From contig JBHOQS010000022.1 of assembly GCA_042408875.1 (NCBI GenBank), positions 434,001 through 498,000 on the forward strand: a DNA stretch of 64,000 bases, given 5' to 3'. Under the pieces are notes generated by a model. That model worked only from the letters and a program-made list of their open reading frames with translations, was not told the DNA's origin and did no database searches. Below are positions 51,821-60,463 of this stretch, in pieces (within the stretch, counting starts at the first letter, position 1; each line of letters opens with the position of its first letter). Source of the stretch: JBHOQS01 sp042408875. Lineage in GTDB: Bacteria; Chloroflexota; UBA11872; JBHOQS01. Made by a program: the position numbers and the translations under genes.

Positions 51821-52005
51821 AGCTGCTCCGTCGGGCTCTCTCCGGGCAGGAGGGCCTCTCAGCTACGGCGCGCCTGCCTCGCGCGCCAGTGTTGGGGCTG
51901 TGATGACCAGGCACAAATGATCTGTATCTCGACTGCACAACGCGTGCCTGTCTCTCCGGCGACCTGATCCGGATTATAGCGTGCGAGACCGGCAGGTGGC
52001 GATGA

Positions 52006-52383
52006 TCATGCGGTGATGTTCGTGAAGGCGGCGAAAAGGTTCGCCGTCACGGCAAAGCCGAGGAGAATCCAAGTCTTGCGAGAATGGCCAACACGGTAGA
52101 GCAGCCAGGCGACTAAGGCTGACCAGGCAATGCCACCGAGCTTGGCAGCGACCAAGCCAGTGAAACCACAGCGCTGCAAGATAAACCGAGCGAAGGGGTT
52201 GCCCTCTCCGGCCAGGCCCCAGCGCATGATGTTCGGGTAGGCTGTGGTGGCGTCGGCTACGGCTGTGGCGAGCGCTAGCAAAGTAAGCAGGACGAACGCA
52301 ATGCTCCGGACCCGTGCCGGGCCCGGCGGGCCCAGCAGGCACTCTAGCAGTGCCGCAGAGCCTGACAGGGATGTCTGCTGCAT
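52006..52383 (-). CDS. small membrane protein, DUF5658-like
   Basis: 125 residues with about four hydrophobic segments. It has the TAVADATTAY...NPFARF pattern, which resembles the D-x-x-T-T/ANPL signature of DUF5658-type proteins. The start at 52383 opens a short polar N-terminus. Divergent from the sensor kinase at 52691. Function unknown. Confidence 0.55.
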   Translation of the reverse strand: MQQTSLSGSAALLECLLGPPGPARVRSIAFVLLTLLALATAVADATTAYPNIMRWGLAGEGNPFARFILQRCGFTGLVAAKLGGIAWSALVAWLLYRVGHSRKTWILLGFAVTANLFAAFTNITA

Positions 52384-52690
52384 ACCAGTACCCTCGCGAA
52401 TGTTCTCTTCCCGCCATTACGCTAAGAGCATACTATTACGTAGCAGAGCATAATCGATCGTGGTCCTGCGTGCCACGGACCAGCGACGGAGCCTGCTATC
52501 CCTTAAGGGATAGCAGGATTGCCCGCCAGGCCTATGCGCGCTGCACAGGAGAGGCCCGGAGCCACAGCAGGTCCGGCGTGCGTGTATTGTCGTAAACAGT
52601 ACCCGAGCACAAACATAGCATACGAGAACCGTGACTCCTCCTTGAGGCCCAACGCTGTTAAGATACGCGGAGAGCATACCGGGTGAGTGC
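52384..52690. promoter_or_regulatory. divergent promoter region with a 26-bp perfect palindrome
   Basis: Gene-free spacer of 307 bases. A perfect palindrome with 13 bases on each side of the centre TTAA spans 52492-52517. Just left of it, TGGTCC at 52461-52466 pairs with GGACCA near 52477-52482. Either could be an operator or transcript hairpin for the leftward membrane protein or the rightward kinase. Confidence 0.5.
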
Positions 52691-54796
52691 TTGAACAGGT
52701 CTGGTCGCGGGCTGGCCAGCCAGAGTGCGAGGATGCGAGCGCTTGACAGCATCCTGGACCGGCTTCCTATCGGCATCGTGGCTGTAGATCTCGGGGGCGT
52801 CGTGGTCGCTGCGAACCGCACCGCCGGTGAGATCCTCGGCATGCCTCCAGGCGAGGCAGTGGGCCAGCCGCTCAGTCGGTTGTTCCCGCCCGAGACGCAG
52901 CAGCTCCTCGAGGGGGTTATCGCACGCAGCAACGCCGGGGCTGCGCAGCCCGAAGCCCAGACCATCACCTGGTATCCGGGTGCTGGCCAGGAGCAGATCA
53001 TCGAGGTCACTGCGGCTCGCGTGCACACCCCTACTGGTGCGACGGAGACAGTGCTGTTGCTCCAGGACATCACGGCGCGGGTGCAGGCTGACAGAGAGCG
53101 GGAGCGATTAGCCGAGCATCTGCGCTTGCTGCTTGAATCCACCGGGGAGGGTATCTATGGCCTCGATGTGGCAGGCCGCTGCACGTTCATCAATCGCGCC
53201 GGGGCGCAGATGCTCGGCTACGAGCCTGAGGAGCTTCTGGGCCGTCCCATGCACTCGCTCATCCATTATCGCCGCGCAGATGGCACCCCGTACCCTGAGG
53301 AGGACTGTCCCATCCAGCGTTCTATTCACCACGGGCAGGGCTTCCGGCTCGATGACGAGGTCGTCTGGAGGCGTGATGGGACACCAATGCCTGTGGTGTA
53401 TTCATCGTTCCCCATCTTCGAAGGCGACCGGGTCGTGGGCGCGGTAGTGACCTTCAGCGATATCACCGAGCGCAAACGCTACGCGCAGGCGCAGCGCTTC
53501 CTCTCCGAGGCCGGGGCGATGCTGGCAGCCTCGCTTGACTTCGAGACGACCCTCCGGCGGCTGGCGCGCCTGTCGGTGCCGGTCCTGGCCGACGTCTGTC
53601 TCGTCGATCTGCTAGAGGCCAGTGATCGCGTTCGCCGGATGGCAATCGCCCACGTCGATCCAGCGCAGGAGCGCTGGATGCGAGAGCTCGAAGGGGTCTA
53701 TCCCTTGCCCGCTGCCGCAGCCTGGGGTGTGCCGAAGGTCGTGCGCACCGGCCAGCCAGAACTCCTGACGGAGCTGACCGAGCCCCTGGCGGAGCTCTTC
53801 CCGCTGATCGGGGCGACGGGGAACCCGGCCTATCTCGCCCTGCTCGAGCAAATGCACCCCGTGTCACGTATGACGGTGCCGCTGATCGCGCGTGGCCGCG
53901 TCATTGGAGCGATCATGTTTATTGCCGCGGGCTCCGGGCGGCGTTATACCGCGAGTGACCTCGCGCTGGCCGAGGAACTCGCCCGGAGGGCTGCCCTGGC
54001 GATAGACAACGCGCGGCTCTACCGCGAGGCGCAGGAAGCACTGCGGCTGCGCGACGAATTCTTGACCAGCGTGACGCATGATCTCAGGACGCCGCTGGCG
54101 AGCATCAAGGGCTATGCTCAACTGCTCCAGCGGCGGCTCGCCAGGATGCAGAGCCCTGAGGTAACGAGCCTGAAGGATGTGCTGCGGCGCATCGATGCCA
54201 CGGCGAGTAAGATGAATGCCCAGATCAACGAGCTCCTCGATCTGGCGCGCAACTTGGCTGGCCGGCCGCTCGAGCTCGAGCGGCAGGAGGTCGACCTGGT
54301 GCCCGTGGTGCAGACAGTGGTCGAGGATTACCGGCGGAGTTCTGCCCGCCACCACATCGACTTCGAGGCTGCGGTGCCGTCGCTGGCTGGTCGCTGGGAT
54401 GCAGCGCGCCTGGAGCGCGTGGTGGCAAATCTCCTGGCCAATGCGGTGAAGTATAGTCCAGCCGGAGGAACCATCAGCGTCCGGCTCAGCCGCGAGCAGG
54501 AGGGCACGCGCGTATGGGCAGTTATTGAGGTACGGGATCAAGGGCTGGGCATCCCGGCGGCGGACCTGCCGTACATCTTCGAGCAGTTCTATCGGGCGAA
54601 GAATGTGCCGTCTCAGGTAAGCGGGTCGGGCATTGGCCTGGCCAGCGTGCGCCAGATCGTCGAACAGCATGGGGGCACCATAGCCGTGCGGAGCGAAGAG
54701 GGCCGGGGCTCCACGTTTACCGTCCGCCTGCCGGTTGAGGATGGGGACGCCACAGAGGGTGGTCGCGTTGACGGCAGTGCACCGCTCTCCGTATAA
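52691..54796 (+). CDS. PAS/PAS/GAF sensor histidine kinase
   Basis: 701-residue signalling kinase. Two PAS domains (LDRLPIGIVAVDLGGVVVAANRTAGE and LLLESTGEGIYGLDVAGRCTFIN) and a GAF domain (about residues 260-430) precede a HisKA domain with phosphoacceptor His near 462 in THDLRTPLASIKGY. The catalytic domain has the N box NLLANAVKYSP, G1 DQGLGIP and G2 GSGIGLAS. No membrane helices, so it senses a cytoplasmic signal. The start at 52691 is TTG; an ATG at 52733 is an alternative. A lone response regulator lies 1.5 kb downstream on the other strand and could be its partner. Confidence 0.9.
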   Translation: MNRSGRGLASQSARMRALDSILDRLPIGIVAVDLGGVVVAANRTAGEILGMPPGEAVGQPLSRLFPPETQQLLEGVIARSNAGAAQPEAQTITWYPGAGQEQIIEVTAARVHTPTGATETVLLLQDITARVQADRERERLAEHLRLLLESTGEGIYGLDVAGRCTFINRAGAQMLGYEPEELLGRPMHSLIHYRRADGTPYPEEDCPIQRSIHHGQGFRLDDEVVWRRDGTPMPVVYSSFPIFEGDRVVGAVVTFSDITERKRYAQAQRFLSEAGAMLAASLDFETTLRRLARLSVPVLADVCLVDLLEASDRVRRMAIAHVDPAQERWMRELEGVYPLPAAAAWGVPKVVRTGQPELLTELTEPLAELFPLIGATGNPAYLALLEQMHPVSRMTVPLIARGRVIGAIMFIAAGSGRRYTASDLALAEELARRAALAIDNARLYREAQEALRLRDEFLTSVTHDLRTPLASIKGYAQLLQRRLARMQSPEVTSLKDVLRRIDATASKMNAQINELLDLARNLAGRPLELERQEVDLVPVVQTVVEDYRRSSARHHIDFEAAVPSLAGRWDAARLERVVANLLANAVKYSPAGGTISVRLSREQEGTRVWAVIEVRDQGLGIPAADLPYIFEQFYRAKNVPSQVSGSGIGLASVRQIVEQHGGTIAVRSEEGRGSTFTVRLPVEDGDATEGGRVDGSAPLSV

Positions 54797-54975
54797 TCGC
54801 GGGCAGGCATTCGCCGATGTGATCCGCCGGGTTGGTGCAGGAGCGAGCCGGCCTGACCGGAGGGGCGCTGCGAGCTGTGGCGGGCGCATCGCTCGATAGC
54901 GAGTCCGCCGGGAGAGCGGGTCAGGAGAGGGAGCGCGCCACCGACTGGATGCGCACGGCGCGCAGGAGCGATGCT

Positions 54976-55182
54976 ATGGCGCCTCAGGTGGGGGAACCTG
55001 AAGAGGGGCGCGTAGGGGCCATCCCGCCAGAGTCAAGGCGGGTCATCAATGCTGTTGGGCAGCTTGACCGCCAGACCTTTCTGCTGCGGCATGCACCGGC
55101 GCTCCCCGCTGTGCGTGAGCTCTGGAGACACGTCGTTGCCCGATACAGCCGGTCCGAGTGGATCGTCCGGGCACCCTCCTGA
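54976..55182 (+). CDS. possible 68-residue hypothetical protein
   Basis: A frame with plausible codon use and a helical C-terminal half (QTFLLRHAPALPAVRELWRHVVARYSR). No family recognised, no convincing ribosome binding site. It lies between the sensor kinase and the S1-domain gene. The surrounding 54797-55420 spacer is otherwise gene-free and includes a T-rich low-complexity tract at 55290-55400. Confidence 0.3.
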   Translation: MAPQVGEPEEGRVGAIPPESRRVINAVGQLDRQTFLLRHAPALPAVRELWRHVVARYSRSEWIVRAPS

Positions 55183-55420
55183 CACGGGCACGTCTGTGTC
55201 CCCCGCCAGCATGGGTGAGCGTGGGGTACGGCGCATTCCGTTATCTCGCCTGGTTCTGCCAGCATCTGCTCTGAATGTCTGGTGACGTCTGGTAAGGTTT
55301 TTGCTGTACTGTCTTTACTGTCTTGCTTTAACTGTTGTTTCTGTCGTTTGATGTCTGACGTCTTGTGATGTTTAAGGTGTCTGAGGCGTCTTATAAGGTG
55401 GCAGAGGTAGTAGGAGACTC

Positions 55421-56230
55421 ATGACCGAAGAAGAGAAGCAGCGCAGGAGCCCGCACAGCGGCGAGGGAATCGTCCCGTCACAGGAAGGTGCATCACAGGA
55501 AGGCGCATCACAGGAAGGTGCAGTGGGTGAGGAGGCGGACACGCCCCGCGTCGAAGATGCCGAGCAGAGCGCGGCTCAGGCCGAGGCGCCGGAGTTCGTC
55601 CAGGCAGTGATGGGGGGTGTTGCCGCAAGCGCTGCTGAGACCGAGACGATGGCCGACGTACTGGCCAGCGCACCGGAGCCGTCCCCCGAGGAGCTCGCCG
55701 AGGAGGGCGTGCCTGCGGAGAAGCTGCCCGGCCGGCCGCGCGTGCGGAGCGTGTTAACCGAGCTTCAGCCGGGCAGTATTGTGCGCGGGACGGTGACGCG
55801 CATCGAGCGCTACGGAGCCTTCGTTGATATCCAGGGAATGCGAGCGCGCATCCGCGGCCTGGTGCACATCTCCGAGCTCAGTGCGACGCGCGTGAACCGG
55901 GTTGAGGACGTGGTGTCCGTGGGGCAGGAGGTGAACGCCCGCGTGCTAGCTGTCGATCCGCAGCGTTTCCGGGTCGCCCTCTCATTGAAGGGGGTGCAGC
56001 AGCCGTGGCAGGAGGCGCTGGCGGCTCAAGAGGCGGCGGCCGCGAGCGCTCCCGAGGAAGTGGCCGCCGGCGACAGGCCCCAGCAGGGCGGGTTCACGCT
56101 TGAGGATTTGCAGCGGCGCTTCGGCAAGCCGGTGGCAGGGGCCGGCGCTGAGCCGCCGAAGACCAGGGACCGCGGGGCGATTGAGCGGCAGCGCCAGCAG
56201 GAACTGATCCGCCGCCTGCGCGGCGAGTAG
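55421..56230 (+). CDS. S1 domain RNA-binding protein
   Basis: 269-residue protein with one S1 domain (about residues 118-190: GSIVRGTVTRIERYGAFVDI, then GLVHISELS and GQEVNARVLAVD). It binds RNA, as in ribosomal protein S1 fragments or RNA-turnover factors. The N-terminal third is acidic and disordered, carrying three in-frame SQEGA repeats from 55478 to 55522. The C-terminal tail is charged and includes a helical EDLQRRFGKP segment. A T-rich tract upstream leads to a weak start site. Small S1 proteins of this shape are common in Chloroflexota and Actinobacteria. Confidence 0.8.
   Translation: MTEEEKQRRSPHSGEGIVPSQEGASQEGASQEGAVGEEADTPRVEDAEQSAAQAEAPEFVQAVMGGVAASAAETETMADVLASAPEPSPEELAEEGVPAEKLPGRPRVRSVLTELQPGSIVRGTVTRIERYGAFVDIQGMRARIRGLVHISELSATRVNRVEDVVSVGQEVNARVLAVDPQRFRVALSLKGVQQPWQEALAAQEAAAASAPEEVAAGDRPQQGGFTLEDLQRRFGKPVAGAGAEPPKTRDRGAIERQRQQELIRRLRGE
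55478..55522 (+). repeat. 15-bp in-frame tandem repeat (SQEGA x3)
   Basis: TCACAGGAAGG followed by YGCA is repeated three times with one silent difference. Each copy is five codons and keeps the frame of the S1 protein, inside its disordered N-terminal tail at residues 20-34. Confidence 0.9.
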
Positions 56231-56257
56231 TCACTCGCCGGTCAACCGAGCTCTCGC

Positions 56258-56680
56258 TCAGGAGCACGCCTGTGCCTGCCGGCGCAGGTGCATTGCTTCG
56301 GCAATCACCCGGCGAACGTCGTTGGTGCGGAAGGGCTTGCACAGAAGGAGATCTACGCCGTTCTCCGCCAGGCGGTCCGGTTCAAGCTCGACCCCCCACC
56401 CGGTGACCAGTACAACCGGCACATCCGGTGCGAGGGCTTTGATGGCGCGGGCGACCTCCCAGCCGCTCATGCCGGGCATACCCAGGTCTGTGCATACGAC
56501 GTCGAACTGTCGTGTCCGAAAGAGTTCGAGCCCTTCTTCTCCGCTGGCGCAGGGCACGACCTCGTACCCATCTACCCGCAGCATGAATCCGAGCATATGG
56601 CACAGGCCGATCTCGTCGTCGATCGCCAGGATCGCCTGTGGGCGCGATGACGGCCCGTCACGCTGAGGCTCGCTCTCCAT
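56258..56680 (-). CDS. single-domain response regulator (receiver)
   Basis: 140-residue CheY-type protein with only a receiver domain. Phosphoacceptor Asp 65 sits in CTDLGMPG; the acidic pair is near 21-22 (DDE), the switch Thr in LVTGW and Lys 115 in CKPF. The start at 56680 opens the domain; a longer frame to 56839 is possible. With no output domain it acts by protein contact or in a phosphorelay. Candidate partner: the sensor kinase at 52691. Confidence 0.85.
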   Translation of the reverse strand: MESEPQRDGPSSRPQAILAIDDEIGLCHMLGFMLRVDGYEVVPCASGEEGLELFRTRQFDVVCTDLGMPGMSGWEVARAIKALAPDVPVVLVTGWGVELEPDRLAENGVDLLLCKPFRTNDVRRVIAEAMHLRRQAQACS

Positions 56681-57278
56681 ACGATCTCTAGGTTCCCTTG
56701 CAGATCCTAGAGAGAAAACCTCGGGTGTAACAGTTGACGCTGCAAACGAAGCTGGCATCACATGTCCTCGATCGCGCAGTGCCTTATGTGCTGGCCTTGC
56801 CTCTACTGACTGGGTTCGACACGCAGGTACGCCGGGCACAGGGACGATCGTCTCCCTTCAGCCAGGCGATGGCCTCTGCGGGAGCGGTCAGGCAGGCACG
56901 TGGCGCGGACACAGCGCGCTCTGCACCACCAGAGTGTGAGCCTCTGGCGCTGGAAAGCCTCAGCCTCCCGAGGCCGGGCGTCACGCTTATGTTCGGTATG
57001 CACAGCGTAACACATTGCTCACGCCAGCACCGAATGTGAGTATGCTCGATGTGGCCTGATCGGGCTACTGGGAAAATCCCTGACATGCGTGGCGAGATGC
57101 CCCTGATCGCAGGGGGTGACCGTCATAGAGCTGATCGCCTGGGCAGGCCGTCTGAGAGATACCCCTAATCGCCGGGGTTGACCTGCAGGCCAAGCTCTGC
57201 TACACCAGAGACCACGACCTGGGGCTCCAGACATGCGGTACGCAGGTACGTCCAAAGCAACGCCCAGAGGAGGACGCT
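56681..57278. promoter_or_regulatory. 598-base spacer with a paired 28-bp repeat
   Basis: No supported gene. It contains the promoter of the leftward response regulator and, nearer the sulfatase, two copies of a 28-base element starting 62 bases apart (described separately). Frames open in the left part have no features. No RNA gene was recognised. Confidence 0.5.
57094..57183 (+). promoter_or_regulatory. two 28-bp repeats with CCCC/GGGG hairpin arms, upstream of the sulfatase
   Basis: Copies at 57094-57121 and 57156-57183 match at 24 of 28 positions and share GAGAT, CCCC, ATCGC, GGGG and TGACC. Each can fold as a small hairpin with CCCC/GGGG arms. Start-to-start spacing is 62 bases, near six helical turns. 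They lie 96 bases upstream of the sulfatase start and look like a cooperative operator pair. Confidence 0.55.
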
Positions 57279-58661
57279 ATGTCACCAGCCCGGCCTGCCG
57301 GGAGCCCTACAAGCGCGGGTAAGACGAACGTTGTGGTCATCCTCACGGACGATCAGGGCGTATGGGCTGCCGGTTGCTATGGGAACCGCGAGATACGTAC
57401 GCCCAATATCGACCGGCTCGCTGCTTCTGGCATCCGCTTCCAGAACTTCTTCGTGGCCACGCCGGTCTGCTCGCCCAGTCGCGCCACGCTGCTCACCGGG
57501 CGTATTCCGTCCCAGCACGGCATCCACGACTGGATCCGCGACGGAAACAGCGGCCCTGGGGCTATCCGGTATCTGGAAGGTGAGCTGACGTATACCGAGA
57601 TCATGGCGCGCCATGGGTGGAGCTGCGCTATCAGCGGCAAGTGGCACCTGGGCGACAGCCAGATCCCGCAGGCCGGCTTCACGCACTGGTTCGTGCACCA
57701 GCGGGGTGGCGGCCCGTACAATAACGCGCCGATGGTGCGCGATGGCCAGCTCGTCAACGAGCCCGGCTATATCACTGACCGGATTACCGACGAGGCCCTG
57801 GCGGTGATCGATCGCTATGCCGAGCGGGGCATCCCTTTCTACCTCAGCGTGCACTACACTGCCCCGCATAGCCCGTGGACGGGACATCCGCAGGAGATCG
57901 TTGATTCCTACGATGACTGCCCGTTTGAGTCCTGTCCGCAGGAGCCGCGACATCCCTGGGCCGGCAGCCTGACCGACCAGTGTCTGGGCAACCGCGAGAT
58001 GCTGAAGGGCTACTTCGCCGCGGTGACGGCCATGGACCTGAACGTCGGCCGCATCCTCGACCGGCTGGAGGCGCGTGGCCTGCGCGAGAACACGCTGATC
58101 GTGTTCCTGAGCGACAACGGCTTCTCCTGCGGACACCACGGCTTCTGGGGCAAGGGCAATGGCACGAACCCGCGCAACATGTACGAGAACTCCATCAAGG
58201 TCCCGGCCATCTTCAGCCACCCCGGGCGTATCCCGGCCGGTCGGGTTGAGGATGCACTGGTATCAGCGTACGACTTCATGCCTACGTTACTGGAGTACTT
58301 GGGCCTGCCTGTCCCATATGAGCGCAACCTGCCCGGCCGGTCGTTCCTGCCGCTGCTGCGCGGACAGCAGATGGCTGAGCGGGAGAGCGTGGTCATCTTC
58401 GACGAGTACGGGCCAGTGCGGATGGTGCGCACTCGTGAGTGGAAGTACGTGTACCGTCACGCGCACGGTCCGCACGAGCTCTACGATCTAGTGAATGACC
58501 CTGACGAGCGGCGCAACCTGGCCAGCGACCCTGGCCAGGCAGGCCGCATCCGCGAGCTCAAAGGCCTGATGGACGAGTGGTTCGCCCGCTACGTGATCCC
58601 GCAGCGTGACGGTCGTCGCCAGGATGGAGCGCAGGACGGGCAGGTGGCGCGGGTGTGGTGA
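57279..58661 (+). CDS. type I sulfatase (Cys-type, FGly)
   Basis: 460-residue arylsulfatase-superfamily enzyme hydrolysing sulfate esters. The maturation motif CSPSR begins at Cys 64 (PVCSPSRATLLTGR) and would be converted to formylglycine by an FGE-type enzyme, which is not in the window. Metal-site motifs are ILTDDQG near 21-27 and FLSDNGFSCGHHG near 276-288. There is no clear signal peptide, so the substrate may be imported. Neighbours are a binding protein (opposite strand) and a regulator. It may act on sulfated sugars. Confidence 0.9.
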   Translation: MSPARPAGSPTSAGKTNVVVILTDDQGVWAAGCYGNREIRTPNIDRLAASGIRFQNFFVATPVCSPSRATLLTGRIPSQHGIHDWIRDGNSGPGAIRYLEGELTYTEIMARHGWSCAISGKWHLGDSQIPQAGFTHWFVHQRGGGPYNNAPMVRDGQLVNEPGYITDRITDEALAVIDRYAERGIPFYLSVHYTAPHSPWTGHPQEIVDSYDDCPFESCPQEPRHPWAGSLTDQCLGNREMLKGYFAAVTAMDLNVGRILDRLEARGLRENTLIVFLSDNGFSCGHHGFWGKGNGTNPRNMYENSIKVPAIFSHPGRIPAGRVEDALVSAYDFMPTLLEYLGLPVPYERNLPGRSFLPLLRGQQMAERESVVIFDEYGPVRMVRTREWKYVYRHAHGPHELYDLVNDPDERRNLASDPGQAGRIRELKGLMDEWFARYVIPQRDGRRQDGAQDGQVARVW

Positions 58662-58829
58662 GAGCGCAGCTCAGGGATGTCGCAGCGCGCGATACTGCCA
58701 CCCGTGCGGGACTGTATAGGAGCGAATGATTCCTCGCCCTTACATTGGTCCACAAATCTGCTCTGCCTCCTGCCCTGAGGGCTGCCTGCGGCATGTGCCA
58801 CAGGGGCCTGATGCAGATGGGACGGCGCT

Positions 58830-60185
58830 CTACGCGGGCTGCTGGCGAAGGATGACGTTAATCTGCTCCGCCGCTTCATCCAGCGCTGCTTTCACCTCGG
58901 CGCCGTCGGTATAGATCTTCCGCAGCGCATCAGCGACCACTCGTGAGCAGTCACCGTAGGTTGGCCAGTACTGGAAGTTGAACGCTAGGCCGCGATACAT
59001 CTTGTTGACCATGAAGTCGGTCATCTGCTGTGCAAGCTGCGGCGGCAGGAAGCTATAGTAGGTGCGCCAGAGTTCTTCATCCTTGACAGGCAGCGGCTGC
59101 CGGTGGAACTTCACCCACTCGCGCCAGCCCTCGATCCCACCAAACCACTCAGCCACCACCCATGCCGCATCCGGCTTCTTGTGGCCCGACCAGATCGACC
59201 ACAGATGACCCTGGGAGAAATGCTTCTGGTCCTTCGGACCGCGTGGAAACGGCATTGGCTTCCAGCGGAACGGCTGGCGGTTCTCTCTCGCCGCCGTGTC
59301 CCGGATCCAGAACGGCTCGTTACCCCAGGCATTGAAGATGGCGACAATGCCCTGCCGATGGCCCAGGCCGGTTGGCAAAGGATTGTCTCGCCACGGCACG
59401 CTCTGGTCCTTAAACTGCATCTCCTGGAAGAAGCGGTGCATCGCCACTGAGTCCGGCGAGTTGATCAGCGCCCGGCTAAAGTCGTCGCTGACCCAGAAGT
59501 GTCGGCCATAGTTCCACATCAGGGCGAAATTGTTCGAGCCATTCGTGTTTGCAACATTCGTCGTACCGAAGAGCTTCTTGTCTTTGTCCGTGAGCCGTCG
59601 GGCCAGCTCGCGGTAATCCTCCATGGTCCAGGAGTCAGACGGCAGTGAGATGCCAGCCTGCTCGAAGAGATCGAGGTTCAGGTAGAAGAGCGTGCCGTTG
59701 AAGTCCTGCGCTGTGCCCCACAGCTTGCCCTGATAGGTCATGGCCTCGACCATTGGATCGAGGAAGAGGCTGGTGCTGGCCTTCTTGCTGGCCCTGATGT
59801 GGTCGGTCAGATCCAGCAGCATCCCTTTCCTGACCCATTCCATCTTGTACTGGGCCCAGGTGTTGAACACATCGGGCGGGTTACCGGCCACGACCATCGA
59901 GATGGTCTTGTCGATGTACTCACCGAATGGGAAGATCGTCGTGGTGACGCGGAAGCGGCCCTGATGCTGCTGGTTGAACGCCGCAGCTACCTGCTCGTAC
60001 TGCTGGGCTACAGTGGTATCGCCATACGCCTGTAAGGTGAGCTCCACGAACGGCGCACTGGGAGCGGTCTGTTCAGACATCCGCGCTGGACGCCTCTGCT
60101 GGCACGCGCTGAGCGTGCCAAGCAAGGCGACAACAGCGGTGTTCGAGATAATCTCCCGCCTGGTGAGCGAACGGGCGTCGGCCAT
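58830..60185 (-). CDS. extracellular solute-binding lipoprotein, family 1
   Basis: Fifth binding protein of the window, 451 residues. The start at 60185 follows GGAGAGGAG. The signal TRREIISNTAVVALLGTLSAC has a twin arginine and a lipobox Cys. The mature part has the family 1 pattern (MVVAGNPPDVFNTWAQ, SDSWTMEDYRELARRL). It converges with the sulfatase and diverges from the FAD oxidoreductase. No permease nearby. It is another orphan receptor. Confidence 0.87.
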   Translation of the reverse strand: MADARSLTRREIISNTAVVALLGTLSACQQRRPARMSEQTAPSAPFVELTLQAYGDTTVAQQYEQVAAAFNQQHQGRFRVTTTIFPFGEYIDKTISMVVAGNPPDVFNTWAQYKMEWVRKGMLLDLTDHIRASKKASTSLFLDPMVEAMTYQGKLWGTAQDFNGTLFYLNLDLFEQAGISLPSDSWTMEDYRELARRLTDKDKKLFGTTNVANTNGSNNFALMWNYGRHFWVSDDFSRALINSPDSVAMHRFFQEMQFKDQSVPWRDNPLPTGLGHRQGIVAIFNAWGNEPFWIRDTAARENRQPFRWKPMPFPRGPKDQKHFSQGHLWSIWSGHKKPDAAWVVAEWFGGIEGWREWVKFHRQPLPVKDEELWRTYYSFLPPQLAQQMTDFMVNKMYRGLAFNFQYWPTYGDCSRVVADALRKIYTDGAEVKAALDEAAEQINVILRQQPA

Positions 60186-60359
60186 CGAGTGATTCTCCTC
60201 TCCAGTTTTCCAGTTTGGTGCGCATATGTCGGCGCGCTCTTCAATGAGCGCCGCCAGCGTCGCGTCTATGGCAGATGCACATCCGGAAGCACTATGGAGT
60301 ATACTCCCCAGGACCAGAGTATGCGAGCGGACTGGCAAGTGGTGCTCAGCCATCGGGCG

Positions 60360-60401
60360 AGACCGGTTGCCGGTATGTGACCACGCTGGCAGACCGGTTG
60401 C
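60360..60401. promoter_or_regulatory. paired AGACCGGTTGC repeats in a divergent promoter
   Basis: AGACCGGTTGC occurs at 60360-60370 and 60391-60401, 31 bases apart (about three turns). The repeat contains the palindrome ACCGGT. It lies between the leftward binding protein and the rightward FAD oxidoreductase and looks like an operator pair for both. Confidence 0.45.
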
Positions 60402-60410
60402 TCAGCCCCT

Positions 60411-60447
60411 AGACCATTTAAGACCATTTAGGACCATTTAAGACCAT
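60411..60447 (+). repeat. 10-bp tandem repeat upstream of the FAD oxidoreductase
   Basis: AGACCATTTA at 60411-60420 and 60421-60430, GGACCATTTA at 60431-60440, then a degenerate AGACCATGTG to 60450. The unit equals one helical turn. It lies directly before the oxidoreductase start at 60464. Confidence 0.85.
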
Positions 60448-60463
60448 GTGGAGCACTCGTAGC

